From contig NC_134118.1 in NCBI RefSeq assembly GCF_040939455.1, positions 78,206,680 through 78,270,679 on the forward strand: DNA of 64,000 nucleotides, given 5' to 3'. A program made the position numbers and the translations under genes. The notes below the pieces were generated by a model. It worked only from the letters and a program-made list of their open reading frames with translations, searched no databases and was not told where the DNA came from. Below are positions 48,701 through 60,100 of this stretch, piece after piece. Position 1 is the stretch's first letter, and each line of letters starts with the position of its first letter. The stretch comes from Microcebus murinus (Eukaryota > Chordata > Mammalia > Primates > Cheirogaleidae).

Positions 48701-51700
48701 GGGTGAGTGGACACAGCCACATCCGCACTGCGCCTTGCCTGCCCGTCTCCCGTCAGTGAGTGGACACAGCCAGATCCGCACTGCGCCCTGCCTCCCCGTC
48801 TCCCGTGGGCGAGTGGAGACAGCCAGATCCGCAATGCGCCCTGCCTGCCCGTCTGCCGTGGGTAAGTGGACACAGCCAGATCCGCACTGCGCCCTGCCTG
48901 CCCGTCTGCCGTGGGTGAGTGGACACAGCCAGATCCGCACTGCGCCCTGCCTGCCCGTCTCCCCTGGGCGAGTGGACACAGCCAGATTCGCACTGCGCCC
49001 TGCCTGCCCGTCTGCCGTGGGTGAGTGGATACAGCCAGATCCGCACTGCGCCCTGCTTGCCCGTCTCCCGTGGGTGAGTGGACACAGCCAGTTCCGCACT
49101 GCGCGCTGCCTACCCGTCTCCCGTGGGCGAGTGGAAACAGCCAGATCCGCACTGCGCGCTGCCTGCCCGTCTGTCGTGGGCGAGTGGACACAGCCATATC
49201 CGCACTGCGCCCTGCCTGCCCGTCTGCCGTGGGTGAGTGGACACAGCCAGATCCACACTGCGCCCTGCCTACCCGTCTGCCGTGGGTGAGTGGACACAGC
49301 CAGATCCACACTGCGCCCTGCCTGACCCTCTCCCGTGGGTGAGTGGACACAGCCAGATCCGCACTGCGCCCTGCCTGCCCGTCACCCGTGGGTGAGTGGA
49401 CACAGCCAGATACGCACTGCGCCCTGCCTGCCCGTCTCCCGTGGGTGAGTGGACACAGCCAGATCCGCACTGCGCGCTGCCTGCCCGTCTGTCGTGGGCG
49501 AGTGGACACAGCCATATCCGCACTACGCCCTGCCTGACTGTCTTCCGTGGGTGAGTGGACACAGCCAGATCCGCACTGCGCCTTGCCTGCCCGTCTCACG
49601 TGGGTGAGTGGACACAGCCAGATCCGCCTTGCGCCCTGCCTGACCGTCTGCCGTGGGTGAGTGGACACAGCCAGATCCGCACTGCGCCCTGCCTGCCCTT
49701 CTGCCGTGGGTGAGTGGACACAGCCAGATCCGCACTGCGCCCTGCCTGCCCGTCTCCCGTCGGTGAGTGGACACAGCCAAATCCGCACTGCGCCCTGCCT
49801 GCCCGTCTCCCGTGGGTGAGTGGACACAGCCAGATCCGCACTGCGCCCTGCTTGCCCGTCTCCCGTGGGTGAGTGGACACAGCCAGATCCGCACTGCGCC
49901 CTGCCTGCCCGTCTCCCGTGGGCAAGTGGACACAGCCAGATACGCACTGCGCGCTGCCTGCCCGTCTCCCGTGTGCGAGTGGACACAGCCAGATCCGCAC
50001 TGCCCCCTGCCTGCCCGTCTCCCGTGGGTGAGTGGACACAGCCAGATCCGCACTGCACCTTGCCTGCCCGTCTCCCGTCAGTGAGTGGACACAGCCAGAT
50101 CCGCACTGCGCCCTGCCTGCCCGTCTCCCGTGGGTGAGTGGACACAGCCAGATCCGCACTGCGCGCTGCCTGCCCGTCTCCCGTGGGCGAGTGGAAACAG
50201 CCAGATCCGCACTGCGCGCTGCCTGCCCGTCTGTCGTGGGTGAGTGGACACAGCCAGATCCGCACTGCTCGCTGCCTGCCCGTCTCCCGTGGGCGAGTGG
50301 ACACAGCCAGATCCGCACTGCGCGCTGCCTGCCCGTCTGTCGTGGGCGAGTGGACACAGCCATATCCGCACTACGCCCTTCCTGACCGTCTGCCGTGGGT
50401 GAGTGGACACAGCCAGATCCACACTGCGCCCTGCCTGCCCGTCTCCCGTCAGTGAGTGCACACAGCCAGATCCGCACAGCGCCCTACCTGCCCGTCTTCC
50501 GTCAGTGAGTGGACACAGCCAGATCCGCACTGCGCCCTACGTGCCCGTCCTCCGTGGGCGAGTGGACACAGCCAGATCCGCACTGCGCCCTGCCTGCCCG
50601 TCTCCCGTGGGTGAGTGGACACAGCCAGATCCGCACTGCATCTTGCCTGCCGGTCTCCCGTCAGTGAGTGGACACAGCCAGATCCGCACTGCGCCCTGCC
50701 TGCCCGTCTGCCATGGGTGAGTGGACACAGCCAGATCCACACTGCGCCCTGCCTGCCCGACTGCCGTGGGCAGGCGGACACAGCCAGATCCGCACTGCGC
50801 ACTGCCTGACCATCTGCCGTGGGTGAGTTTACACAGCCAGATCCGCACTGCGCCCTGCCTGACCGCCTGTCGTGGGTGAGTGGACACAGCCAGATCCGCA
50901 CTGCACCCTGCCTGACCGTCTGCCGTGGGTGAGTGGACACAGCCAGATCCACACTGCGCCCTGCCTGCCCGTTTGCCGTGGGTGAGTGGACACAGCCAGA
51001 TCCGCACTGCGCCCTGCCTGACCGTCTCCCGTGGGTGAGTGGACACAGCCAGATCCGAACTGCACCCTGCATGACCGTCCTTCGTGGGTGAGTGGACGCC
51101 GCCAGATCCGCACTGCGCCCTGCCTGCCCGTCTCCCGTGGGTGAGTGGACACAGCCAGATCCGCACTGCGCCCTGCCTGCCCGTCTCCCGTGGGTGAGTG
51201 GACACAGCCAGATCCGCACTGCGCCCTGCCTGCCCGTATCCTGTCAGTGAGTGGACACAGCCAGATCCGCACTGCGCCCTGCCTGCCCGTCTCCCGTGGG
51301 TGAGTGGACACAGCCAGATCCGCACTGCGCGCTGCCTGCCTGTCTCCCGTGGGCGAGTGGACACAGCCAGATCCGCACTGCGCCCTGCCTGACCGTCTGC
51401 TGTGGGTGAGTGGTCACAGCCAGATCCGCACTGCGCCCTGCCTGCCCGTCTCCCGTGGGAGAGTGGACACAGCCAGATCCGCACTGCGCCTTGCCTGCCC
51501 GTCTCCCGTCAGTGAGTGGACACAGCCAGATCCGCACTGCGCCCTGCCTGCCCGTCTCCCGTGGGCGAGTGGAGACAGCCAGATCCGCACTGCGCCCTGC
51601 CTGCCCGTCTGCCGTGGGTAAGTGGACACAGCCAGATCCGCACTGCGCCCTGCCTGCCCGTCTGCCGTGGGTGAGTGGACACAGCCAGATCCGCACTGCG

Positions 51701-52665
51701 CCCTGCCTAACCGCCTGCCGTGGTTGAGTGGACACAGCCAGATCCGCACTGCGCCCTGCCTGCCCGTCTCCCCTGGGCGAGTGGACACAGCCAGATTCGC
51801 ACTGCGCCCTGCCTGCCCGTCTGCCGTGGGTGAGTGGATACAGCCAGATCCGCACTGCGCCCTGCTTGCCCGTCTCCCGTGGGTGAGTGGACACAGCCAG
51901 TTCCGCACTGCGCGCTGCCTGCCCGTCTCCCGTGGGCGAGTGGAAACAGCCAGATCCGCACTGCGCGCTGCCTGCCCGTCTGTCGTGGGCGAGTGGACAC
52001 AGCCATATCCGCACTGCGCCCTGCCTGCCCGTCTGCCGTGGGTGAGTGGACACAGCCAGATCCACACTGCGCCCTGCCTACCCGTCTGCCGTGGGTGAGT
52101 GGACACAGCCAGATCCGCACTGCGCCCTGCCTGACCCTCTCCCGTGGGTGAGTGGACACAGCCAGATCCGCACTGCGCCCTGCCTGCCCGTCTCCCGTGG
52201 GTGAGTGGACACAGCCAGATTCGCACTGCGCCCTGCCTGCCCGTCTCCCGTGGGTGAGCGGACACAGCCAGATCCGCACTGCGCGCTGCCTGCCCGTCTG
52301 TCGTGGGCGAGTGGACACAGCCATATCCGCACTACGCCCTGCCTGACTGTCTTCCGTGGGTGAGTGGACACAGCCAGATCCGCACTGCGCCTTGCCTGCC
52401 CGTCTCACGTGGGTGAGTGGACACAGCCAGATCCGCACTGCGCCCTACCTGCCCATCTCCCGTGGGTGAGTGGACACCGCCTGATCCGCACTGCGCCCTG
52501 CCTGCCCGTCTGCCGTGGGCGAGTGGACACAGCCATATCCGCACTGCGCCCTGCCTGCCCGTCTATCGTGGGCGAGTGGACACAGCCAGATCCGCACTGC
52601 GCCCTGCCTGACCGTCTGCCGTGGGTGAGTGGACACAGCCAGATCCGCACTGCGCCCTGCCTGCC
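45730..52665. repeat. Second higher-order block D (about 6.9 kb)
   Basis: This is the downstream partner of block C. Shared landmarks include CAGCAAG at 38,539 and 46,859, GGGCAGGCGG at 37,678 and 45,998, and the 52-bp CCCTCTGCC monomer near 37,605 and 45,925. The pair stops matching near 52,665, where D continues with a CCCTTCTGCC monomer and C with a CCCGTCTGCCGTGTG monomer. About 1 kb between the two blocks (44.7-45.7 kb) instead resembles parts of 9.2-9.4 kb and 17.8-18.5 kb. Confidence 0.8.
46846..51830. repeat. Block recurring from the left end (right copy)
   Basis: This copy of 1-5,038 has a one-monomer deletion near 48,950. Landmarks that agree are CAGCAAG (14 and 46,859), CAGCACCG (876 and 47,721) and GGGCAGGCGG (3,976 and 50,768). 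The match ends at 5,038/51,830, where one copy reads GGGCGAG and the other GGGTGAG followed by a GTGGATACAG monomer. It overlaps block D, so 1-5 kb, 38.5-44 kb and 46.8-52 kb are three members of one block family. Confidence 0.86.
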
Positions 52666-52890
52666 CTTCTGCCGTGGGTGAGTGAACACAGCCAGATCCA
52701 CACTGCGCCCTGCCTGCCCGAATCCCGTCAGTGAGTGGACACAGCCAGATCCGCACTGCGCCCTACCTGCCCGTCTGCCTTGGGTGAGTGGACACAGCCA
52801 GCCTGCACTGCTCCCTGCCTGCCCGTCTGCCGTGCGTGAGTGGACACAGCCAGATCCGCACTGCGCCTTGCCTGCCCGTCTCCCGTCAGT

Positions 52891-53684
52891 GAGTGGACAC
52901 AGCCAGATCCGCACTGCGCCCTGCCTGCCCGTCTGCCGTGGGTGAGTGGACTCAGCCAAATCCGCACTGCGCCTTGCCTGCCCGTCTCCCGTCGGTGAGT
53001 GGACACAGCCAGATCCGCACTGCGCCCTGCCTGCCCGTCTCCCGTGGGCGAGTGGACACAGCCAGATCCGCACTGCGCCCTGCCTGCCCGTCTCTAGTGG
53101 GCGAGTGGACACAGCCAGATCCGCACTGCGCCCTGCCTGCCCGTCTCCAGTGGGCGAGTGGACACAGCCAGATCCACACTGCGCCCTGCCTGCCCGTCTG
53201 CCGTGGGTGAGTGGACACAGCCAGATCCGCACTGCGCCCTGCCTGCCCGTCTGCCGTGTGTGAGTGGACACAGCCAGATCCGCACTGCGCCCTGCCTTAC
53301 CGCCTGTCGTAGGTGAGTGGTCACAGCCAGGTCCGTACTGCGCCCTGCCTGCCCGTCTGCCGTGGGTCAGTGGACATAGCCAGATCCACACAGCACCGTC
53401 TCTGCCCATCTCCCGTGGGTGAGTGGACACAGCCGGATCCGCACTGCGCCCTGCCTGCCTGTCTCCCGTGGGTGAGTGGACACAGCCAGATCGGCACTGC
53501 GCCCTGCCTGACCGTCTGCCGTGGGTGAGTGGACAAAGCCAGATCCGCACTGCGCCCTGCCTGCCCTTCTGCCGTGGGTGAGTGGACACAGCCAGATCCG
53601 CACTGCGCCCTGCCTGCCCGTCTCCCGTCGGTGAGTGGACACAGCCAGATCCGCACTGCGATCTGCCTGCCCGTCTCCCGTGGG
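52891..53684. repeat. 0.8-kb block duplicated 1,537 bp downstream (left copy)
   Basis: About fifteen monomers here match 54,428-55,221 at an offset of 1,537 (29 monomers). Both carry the CTCAGCCAAATCC monomer, the CTCTAGTGGG and CTCCAGTGGG tails, and the CAGCACCG monomer (53,391 and 54,928). The left copy has a private GCGATCTGCC change near 53,660. Together with 8.3-10.2 kb, 22.1-24 kb and 33.8-35.7 kb they form one block family (offset 44,089 from 9,302 to 53,391). Confidence 0.78.
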
Positions 53685-54427
53685 TGAGTGGACACAGCCA
53701 GATCCGCACTGCGCCCTGCATGCTCGTCTCCCGTGGGCGAGTGGACACAGCCAGATCCGCACTGCGCGCTGCCTGCCCGTCTCCCGTGGGTGAGTGGACA
53801 CAGCCCGATCTGCACTGCGCCCTGCCTGCCCGTCTCCCATGGGTGAGTTGACACAGCCAGATCCGCACTGCGCGCTGCCTGCCCGTCTCCCGTGGGCGAG
53901 TGGACACAGCCAGATCCGCACTGCGCCCTGCCTGCCCGTCTGTCGTGGGCGAGTGGACACAGCCAGATCCGCACTGCGCCCTGCCTGACTGTCTGCCGTC
54001 GGTGAATGTACACAGCCAGATCCACACTGCGCCCTGCCTGTCCGTCTGCCGTGGGCGAGTGGACACAGCCAGATCCGCACTGCGCCTTGCCTGCCCGTCT
54101 CACGTGGGTGAGTGGACACAGCCAGATCCGCACTGCGCCCTACCTGCCCGTCTCCCGTGGGTTAGTGGACACAGCCAGATCCGCACTGCACCCTGCCTGA
54201 CCGTCCTTCGTGGGTGAGTGGACACCGCCAGATCCGCACTGCGCCCTGCCTGCCCGTCTCCCGTGGGTGAGTGGACACAGCCAGATCCGCACTGCGCCCT
54301 GCCTGCCCGTCTCCCGTCAGTGAGTGGACACAGCCAGATCCGCACTGCGCCCTGCCTGCCCGTCTCCCGTGGGTGAGTGGACACAGCCAGATCCGCACTG
54401 CGCGCTGCCGGCCCGTCTCCCGTGGGC

Positions 54428-55221
54428 GAGTGGACACAGCCAGATCCGCACTGCGCCCTGCCTGCCCGTCTGCCGTGGGTGAGTGGACTCAGCCAAATCC
54501 GCACTGCGCCTTGCCTGCCCGTCTCCCGTCGGTGAGTGGACACAGCCAGATCCGCACTGCGCCCTGCCTGCCCGTCTCCCGTGGGCGAGTGGACACAGCC
54601 AGATCCGCAGTGCGCCCTGCCTGCCCGTCTCTAGTGGGCGAGTGGACACAGCCAGATCCGCACTGCGCCCTGCCTGCCCGTCTCCAGTGGGCGAGTGGAC
54701 ACAGCCAGATCCACACTGCGCCCTGCCTGCCCGTCTGCCGTGGGTGAGTGGACACAGCCAGATCCGCACTGCGCCCTGCCTGCCCGTCTGCCGTGTGTGA
54801 GTGGACACAGCCAGATCCGCACTGCGCCCTGCCTTACCGCCTGTCGTAGGTGAGTGGTCACAGCCAGATCCGTACTGCGCCCTGCCTGCCCGTCTGCCGT
54901 GGGTCAGTGGACATAGCCAGATCCACACAGCACCGTCTCTGCCCATCTCCTGTGGGTGAGTGGACACAGCCGGATCCGCACTGCGCCCTGCCTGCCTGTC
55001 TCCCGTGGGTGAGTGGACACAGCCAGATCGGCACTGCGCCCTGCCTGACCGTCTGCCGTGGGTGAGTGGACAAAGCCAGATCCGCACTGCGCCCTGCCTG
55101 CCCTTCTGCCGTGGGTGAGTGGACACAGCCAGATCCGCACTGCGCCCTGCCTGCCCGTCTCCCGTCGGTGAGTGGACACAGCCAGATCCGCACTGCGCCC
55201 TGCCTGCCCGTCTCCCGTGGG
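54428..55221. repeat. 0.8-kb block duplicated 1,537 bp downstream (right copy)
   Basis: This is the second copy of 52,891-53,684. To its left the array follows 10.3 kb. To its right, from about 55.2 kb, it switches to sequence like 0.5 kb of the window (offset 54,688). It thus marks two separate joins between block families within 1 kb. Confidence 0.75.
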
Positions 55222-56225
55222 CGAGTGGACACAGCCATATCCGCACTGCGCCCTGTCTGCCCTTCTGCCGTGGGCGAGTGGACACAGCCAGATCCGCACT
55301 GCGCCCTGCCTGACCGTCTGCCGTGAGTGAGTGGACACAGCCAGATCCACACTGCGCCCTGCCTGCCCGTCTGCCGTGGGTGAGTGGACACAGCCAGATC
55401 CGCACTGCGCCCTGCCTGACCGTCTGCCGTGTGTGAGTGGACACAGCCAGATCCGCACTGCGCCCTGCCTTACCGCCTGTCGTGGGTGAGTGGTCACAGC
55501 CAGATCCGTACTGCGCCCTGCCTGCTCGTCTGCCGTGGGTCAATGGAAATAGCCAGATCCACACAGCACCGTCTCTGCCCATCTCCCGTGGGTGAGTGGA
55601 CACAGCCGGATCTGCACTGCGCCCTGCCTGCCTGTCTCCCGTGGGTGAGTGGACACAGCCAGATCGGCACTGCGCCCTGCCTGACCGTCTGCCGTGGGTG
55701 AGTGGACACAGCCAGATCCGCACTGCGCCCTGCCTGACCGTCTGCCGTGGGTGAGTGGACACAGCCAGATCCGCACTGCGCCCTGCCTGCCCGTTTCCCG
55801 TCAGTGAGTGGACACAGCCAGATCCGCACTGCGTACTGCCTGCCCGTCTCCCTTGGGTGAGTGGACACAGCCAGATCCGCACTGCGCCCTGCCTGCCTGT
55901 CTCCCGTGGGCGAGTGGACACAGCCAGATCCGCACTGCGCCCTGCCTGCCCGTCTGTCGTGGGTGAGTGGACACAGCCAGATCCGCACTGCGCACTGCCT
56001 GACCATCTGCCGTGGGTGAGTTTACACAGCCAGATCCGCACTGCGCCCTGCCTGACCGCCTGTCGTGGGTGAGTGGACACAGCCAGATCCGCACTGCACC
56101 CTGCCTGACCGTCTGCCGTGGGTGAGTGGACACAGCCAGATCCACACTGCGCCCTGCCTGCCCGTCTGCCGTGGGTGAGTGGACACAGCCAGATCCGCAC
56201 TGCGCCCTGCCTGACCGTCTCCCGT

Positions 56226-56277
56226 GGGTGAGTGGACACAGCCAGATCCGCACTGCCCCTGCCTGACCGTCCATCGT
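56226..56277. repeat. 52-bp monomer, deletion type 3 (single copy)
   Basis: The sequence reads GCACTGCCCCTGCCTGACC where sister blocks have GCACTGCACCCTGCCTGACC, a one-base loss. I find it only here, so it is probably younger than the block duplications. It could also be a sequencing error in a C-run. It is the ninth and last net length change in the window. Confidence 0.75.
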
Positions 56278-57063
56278 GGGTGAGTGGACGCCGCCAGATC
56301 CGCAATGCGCCCTGCCTGCCCGTCTCCCGTGGGTGAGTGGACACAGCCAGTTCCGCCCTGCGCCCTGCCTGCCCGTCTCCCGTGGGTGAGTGGACACAGC
56401 CAGATCCGCACTGCGCGCTGCCTGCCTGTCTCCCGTGGGCGAGTGGACACAGCCAGATCCGCACTGCGCCCTGCCTGACCGTCTGCCGTGGGTGAGTGGA
56501 CACAGCCAGATCCGCACTGCGCCCTGCCTGCCCGTCTCCCGTGGGTGAGTGGACACAGCCAGATCCGCACTGCGCCTTGCCTGCCCGTCTCCCGTCAGTG
56601 AGTGGACACAGCCAGATCCGCACTGCGCCCTGCCTCCCCGTCTCCCGTGGGCGAGTGGAGACAGCCAGATCCGCAATGCGCCCTGCCTGCCCGTCTGCCG
56701 TGGGTAAGTGGACACAGCCAGATCCGCACTGCGCCCTGCCTGCCCGTCTGCCGTGGGTGAGTGGACACAGCCAGATCCGCACTGCGCCCTGCCTAACCAC
56801 CTGCCGTGGTTGAGTGGACACAGCCAGATCCGCACTGCGCCCTGCCTGCCCGTCTCCCCTGGGCGAGTGGACACAGCCAGATTCGCACTGCGCCCTGCCT
56901 GCCCGTCTGCCGTGGGTGAGTGGATACAGCCAGATCCGCACTGCGCCCTGCTTGCCCGTCTCCCGTGGGTGAGTGGACACAGCCAGTTCCGCACTGCGCG
57001 CTGCCTGCCCGTCTCCCGTGGGCGAGTGGAAACAGCCAGATCCGCACTGCGCGCTGCCTGCCC

Positions 57064-57169
57064 GTCTGTCGTGGGCGAGTGGACACAGCCATATCCGCAC
57101 TGCGCCCTGCCTGCCCGTCTGTCGTGGGCGAGTGGACACAGCCATATCCGCACTGCGCCCTGCCTGCCC
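57064..57169. repeat. Single-monomer duplication
   Basis: A 53-bp unit with GTCTGTCGTGGGCGAG followed by CAGCCATATCC appears twice in a row, starting at 57,064 and 57,117, with no difference I can see. Related blocks near 2.4, 14.1 and 25.8 kb have one copy at this place. It accounts for the step from offset about 54,687 to 54,740 against the left end of the window. Confidence 0.82.
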
Positions 57170-60100
57170 GTCTGCCGTGGGTGAGTGGACACAGCCAGAT
57201 CCACACTGCGCCCTGCCTACCCGTCTGCCGTGGGTGAGTGGACACAGCCAGATCCGCACTGCGCCCTGCCTGACCCTCTCCCGTGGGTGAGTGGACACAG
57301 CCAGATCCGCACTGCGCCCTGCCTGCCCGTCACCCGTGGGTGAGTGGACACAGCCAGATCCGCACTGCGCCCTGCCTGCCCGTCTCCCGTGGGTGAGTGG
57401 ACACAGCCAGATCCGCACTGCGCGCTGCCTGCCCGTCTGTCGTGGGCGAGTGGACACAGCCATATCCGCACTACGCCCTGCCTGACTGTCTTCCGTGGGT
57501 GAGTGGACACAGCCAGATCCGCACTGCGCCTTGCCTGCCCGTCTCACGTGGGTGAGTGGACACAGCCAGATCCGCCTTGCGCCCTGCCTGACCGTCTGCC
57601 GTGGGTGAGTGGACACAGCCAGATCGGCACTGCGCCCTGCCTGACCGTCTGCCGTGGGTGAGTGGACACAGCCAGATCCGCACTGCGCCCTGCCTGCCCT
57701 TCTGCCGTGGGTGAGTGGACACAGCCAGATCCGCACTGCGCCCTGCCTGCCCGTCTCCCGTCGGTGAGTGGACACAGCCAAATCCGCACTGCGCCCTGCC
57801 TGCCCGTCTCCCGTGGGTGAGTGGACACAGCCAGATCCGCACTGCGCCCTGCTTGCCCGTCTCCCGTGGGTGAGTGGACACAGCCAGATCCGCACTGCGC
57901 CCTGCCTGCCCGTCTCCCGTGGGCAAGTGGACACAGCCAGATACGCACTGCGCGCTGCCTGCCCGTCTCCCGTGTGCGAGTGGACACAGCCAGATCCGCA
58001 CTGCGCCCTACGTGCCCGTCCTCCGTGGGCGAGTGGACACAGCCAGATCCGCACTGCGCCCTGCCTGCCCGTCTCCCGTGGGTGAGTGGACACAGCCAGA
58101 TCCGCACTGCATCTTGCCTGCCGGTCTCCCGTCAGTGAGTGGACACAGCCAGATCCGCACTGCGCCCTGCCTGCCCGTCTGCCATGGGTGAGTGGACACA
58201 GCCAGATCCACACTGCGCCCTGCCTGCCCGACTGCCGTGGGCAGGCGGACACAGCCAGATCCGCACTGCGCACTGCCTGACCATCTGCCGTGGGTGAGTT
58301 TACACAGCCAGATCCGCACTGCGCCCTGCCTGACCGCCTGTCGTGGGTGAGTGGACACAGCCAGATCCGCACTGCACCCTGCCTGACCGTCTGCCGTGGG
58401 TGAGTGGACACAGCCAGATCCACACTGCGCCCTGCCTGCCCGTCTGCCGTGGGTGAGTGGACACAGCCAGATCCGCACTGCGCCCTGCCTGACCGTCTCC
58501 CGTGGGTGAGTGGACACAGCCAGATCCGCACTGCACCCTGCCTGACCGTCCTTCGTGGGTGAGTGGACGCCGCCAGATCCGCACTGCGCCCTGCCTGCCC
58601 GTCTCCCGTGGGTGAGTGGACACAGCCAGATCCGCACTGCGCCCTGCCTGCCCGTCTCCCGTGGGTGAGTGGACACAGCCAGATCCGCACTGCGCCCTGC
58701 CTGCCCGTATCCTGTCAGTGAGTGGACACAGCCAGATCCGCACTGCGCCCTGCCTGCCCGTCTCCCGTGGGTGAGTGGACACAGCCAGATCCGCACTGCG
58801 CGCTGCCTGCCTGTCTCCCGTGGGCGAGTGGACACAGCCAGATCCGCACTGCGCCCTGCCTGACCGTCTGCCGTGGGTGAGTGGTCACAGCCAGATCCGC
58901 ACTGCGCCCTGCCTGCCCGTCTCCCGTGGGAGAGTGGACACAGCCAGATCCGCACTGCGCCTTGCCTGCCCGTCTCCCGTGGGAGAGTGGACACAGCCAG
59001 ATCCGCACTGCGCCCTGCCTGCCCGTCTGTCGTGGCCGAGTGGACACAGCCAGATCCGCACTGCGCACTGCCTGACCGTCTGCCGTGGGTGAGTGGACAC
59101 AGCCAGATCCGCACTGCGCCCTGCCTGACCGCCTGCCGTGGGCGAGTGGACACAGCCAGATCCGCACTGCGCTCTGCCTGACCGTCTGCCGTGGGTGAGT
59201 GGACACAGCCAGATCCACACTGCGCCCTGCCTGCCCGTCTGCCGTGGGCGAGTGGACACAGCCAGATCCGCACTGCGCCCTGCCTGACCGTCTGCCGTAG
59301 GTGAGTGGACACAGCCAGATCCGCACTGCGCCCTGCCTGACCGCCTGCCGTGGGTGATTGGACACAGCCAGATCCGCACTGCGCCTTGCCTGCCCGTCTG
59401 CCGTGGGCGAGTGGACACAGCCAGATCCACACTGCACCCTGCCTGCCCTTCTGCCGTAGGTGAGTGAACACATCCAGATGCACACTGCGCCCTGCCTGCC
59501 CGAATCCCGTCAGTGAGTGGACACAGCCAGATCCGCACTGCGCCCTACCTGCCCGTCTGCCTTGGGTGAGTGGACACAGCCAGATCCGCACTGCGCCCTG
59601 CCTGCCCGTCTGCCGTGGGTGAGTGGACTCAGCCAAATCCGCACTGCGCCTTGCCTGCCCGTCTCCCGTCAGTGAGTGGACACAGCCAGATCCGCACTGC
59701 GCCCTGCCTGCCCGTCTCCCGTGGGCGAGTGGACACAGCCAGATCCGCACTGCGCCCTGCCTGCCCGTCTCCAGTGGGCGAGTGGACACAGCCAGATCCG
59801 CACTGCGCCCTGCCTGCCCGTCTCCAGTGGGCGAGTGGACACAGCCAGATCCACACTGCGCCCTGCCTGCCCATCTGCCGTGGGTGAGTGGACACAGCCA
59901 GATCCGCACTGCGCCCTGCCTGCCCGTCTGCCGTGGGTGAGTGGACACAGCCAGATCCGCACTGCGCCCTGCCTGCCCTTCTGCCGTGGGTGAGTGGACA
60001 CAGCCAGATCCGCACTGCGCCCTGCCTGACCGTCTGCCGTGGGTGAGTGGACACAGCCAGATCCGCACTGCGCCCTGCCTGCCCGTCTCCTGTGGGTGAG

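Noticed and set aside
46999..50304. 1,101-codon minus-strand open frame as a gene
   Set aside because: Same reason: pure satellite translation that begins at a GTG inside a monomer and ends at the chance variant TCA. Nothing distinguishes it from its neighbours.
54317..58690. 1,457-codon minus-strand open frame as a giant repeat protein
   Set aside because: It is a by-product of a stop-free satellite strand. The same 53-residue repeat appears in all three minus frames, most starts are GTG rather than ATG, overlapping frames are equally open, and there is no unique N- or C-terminal domain, promoter or intron structure.
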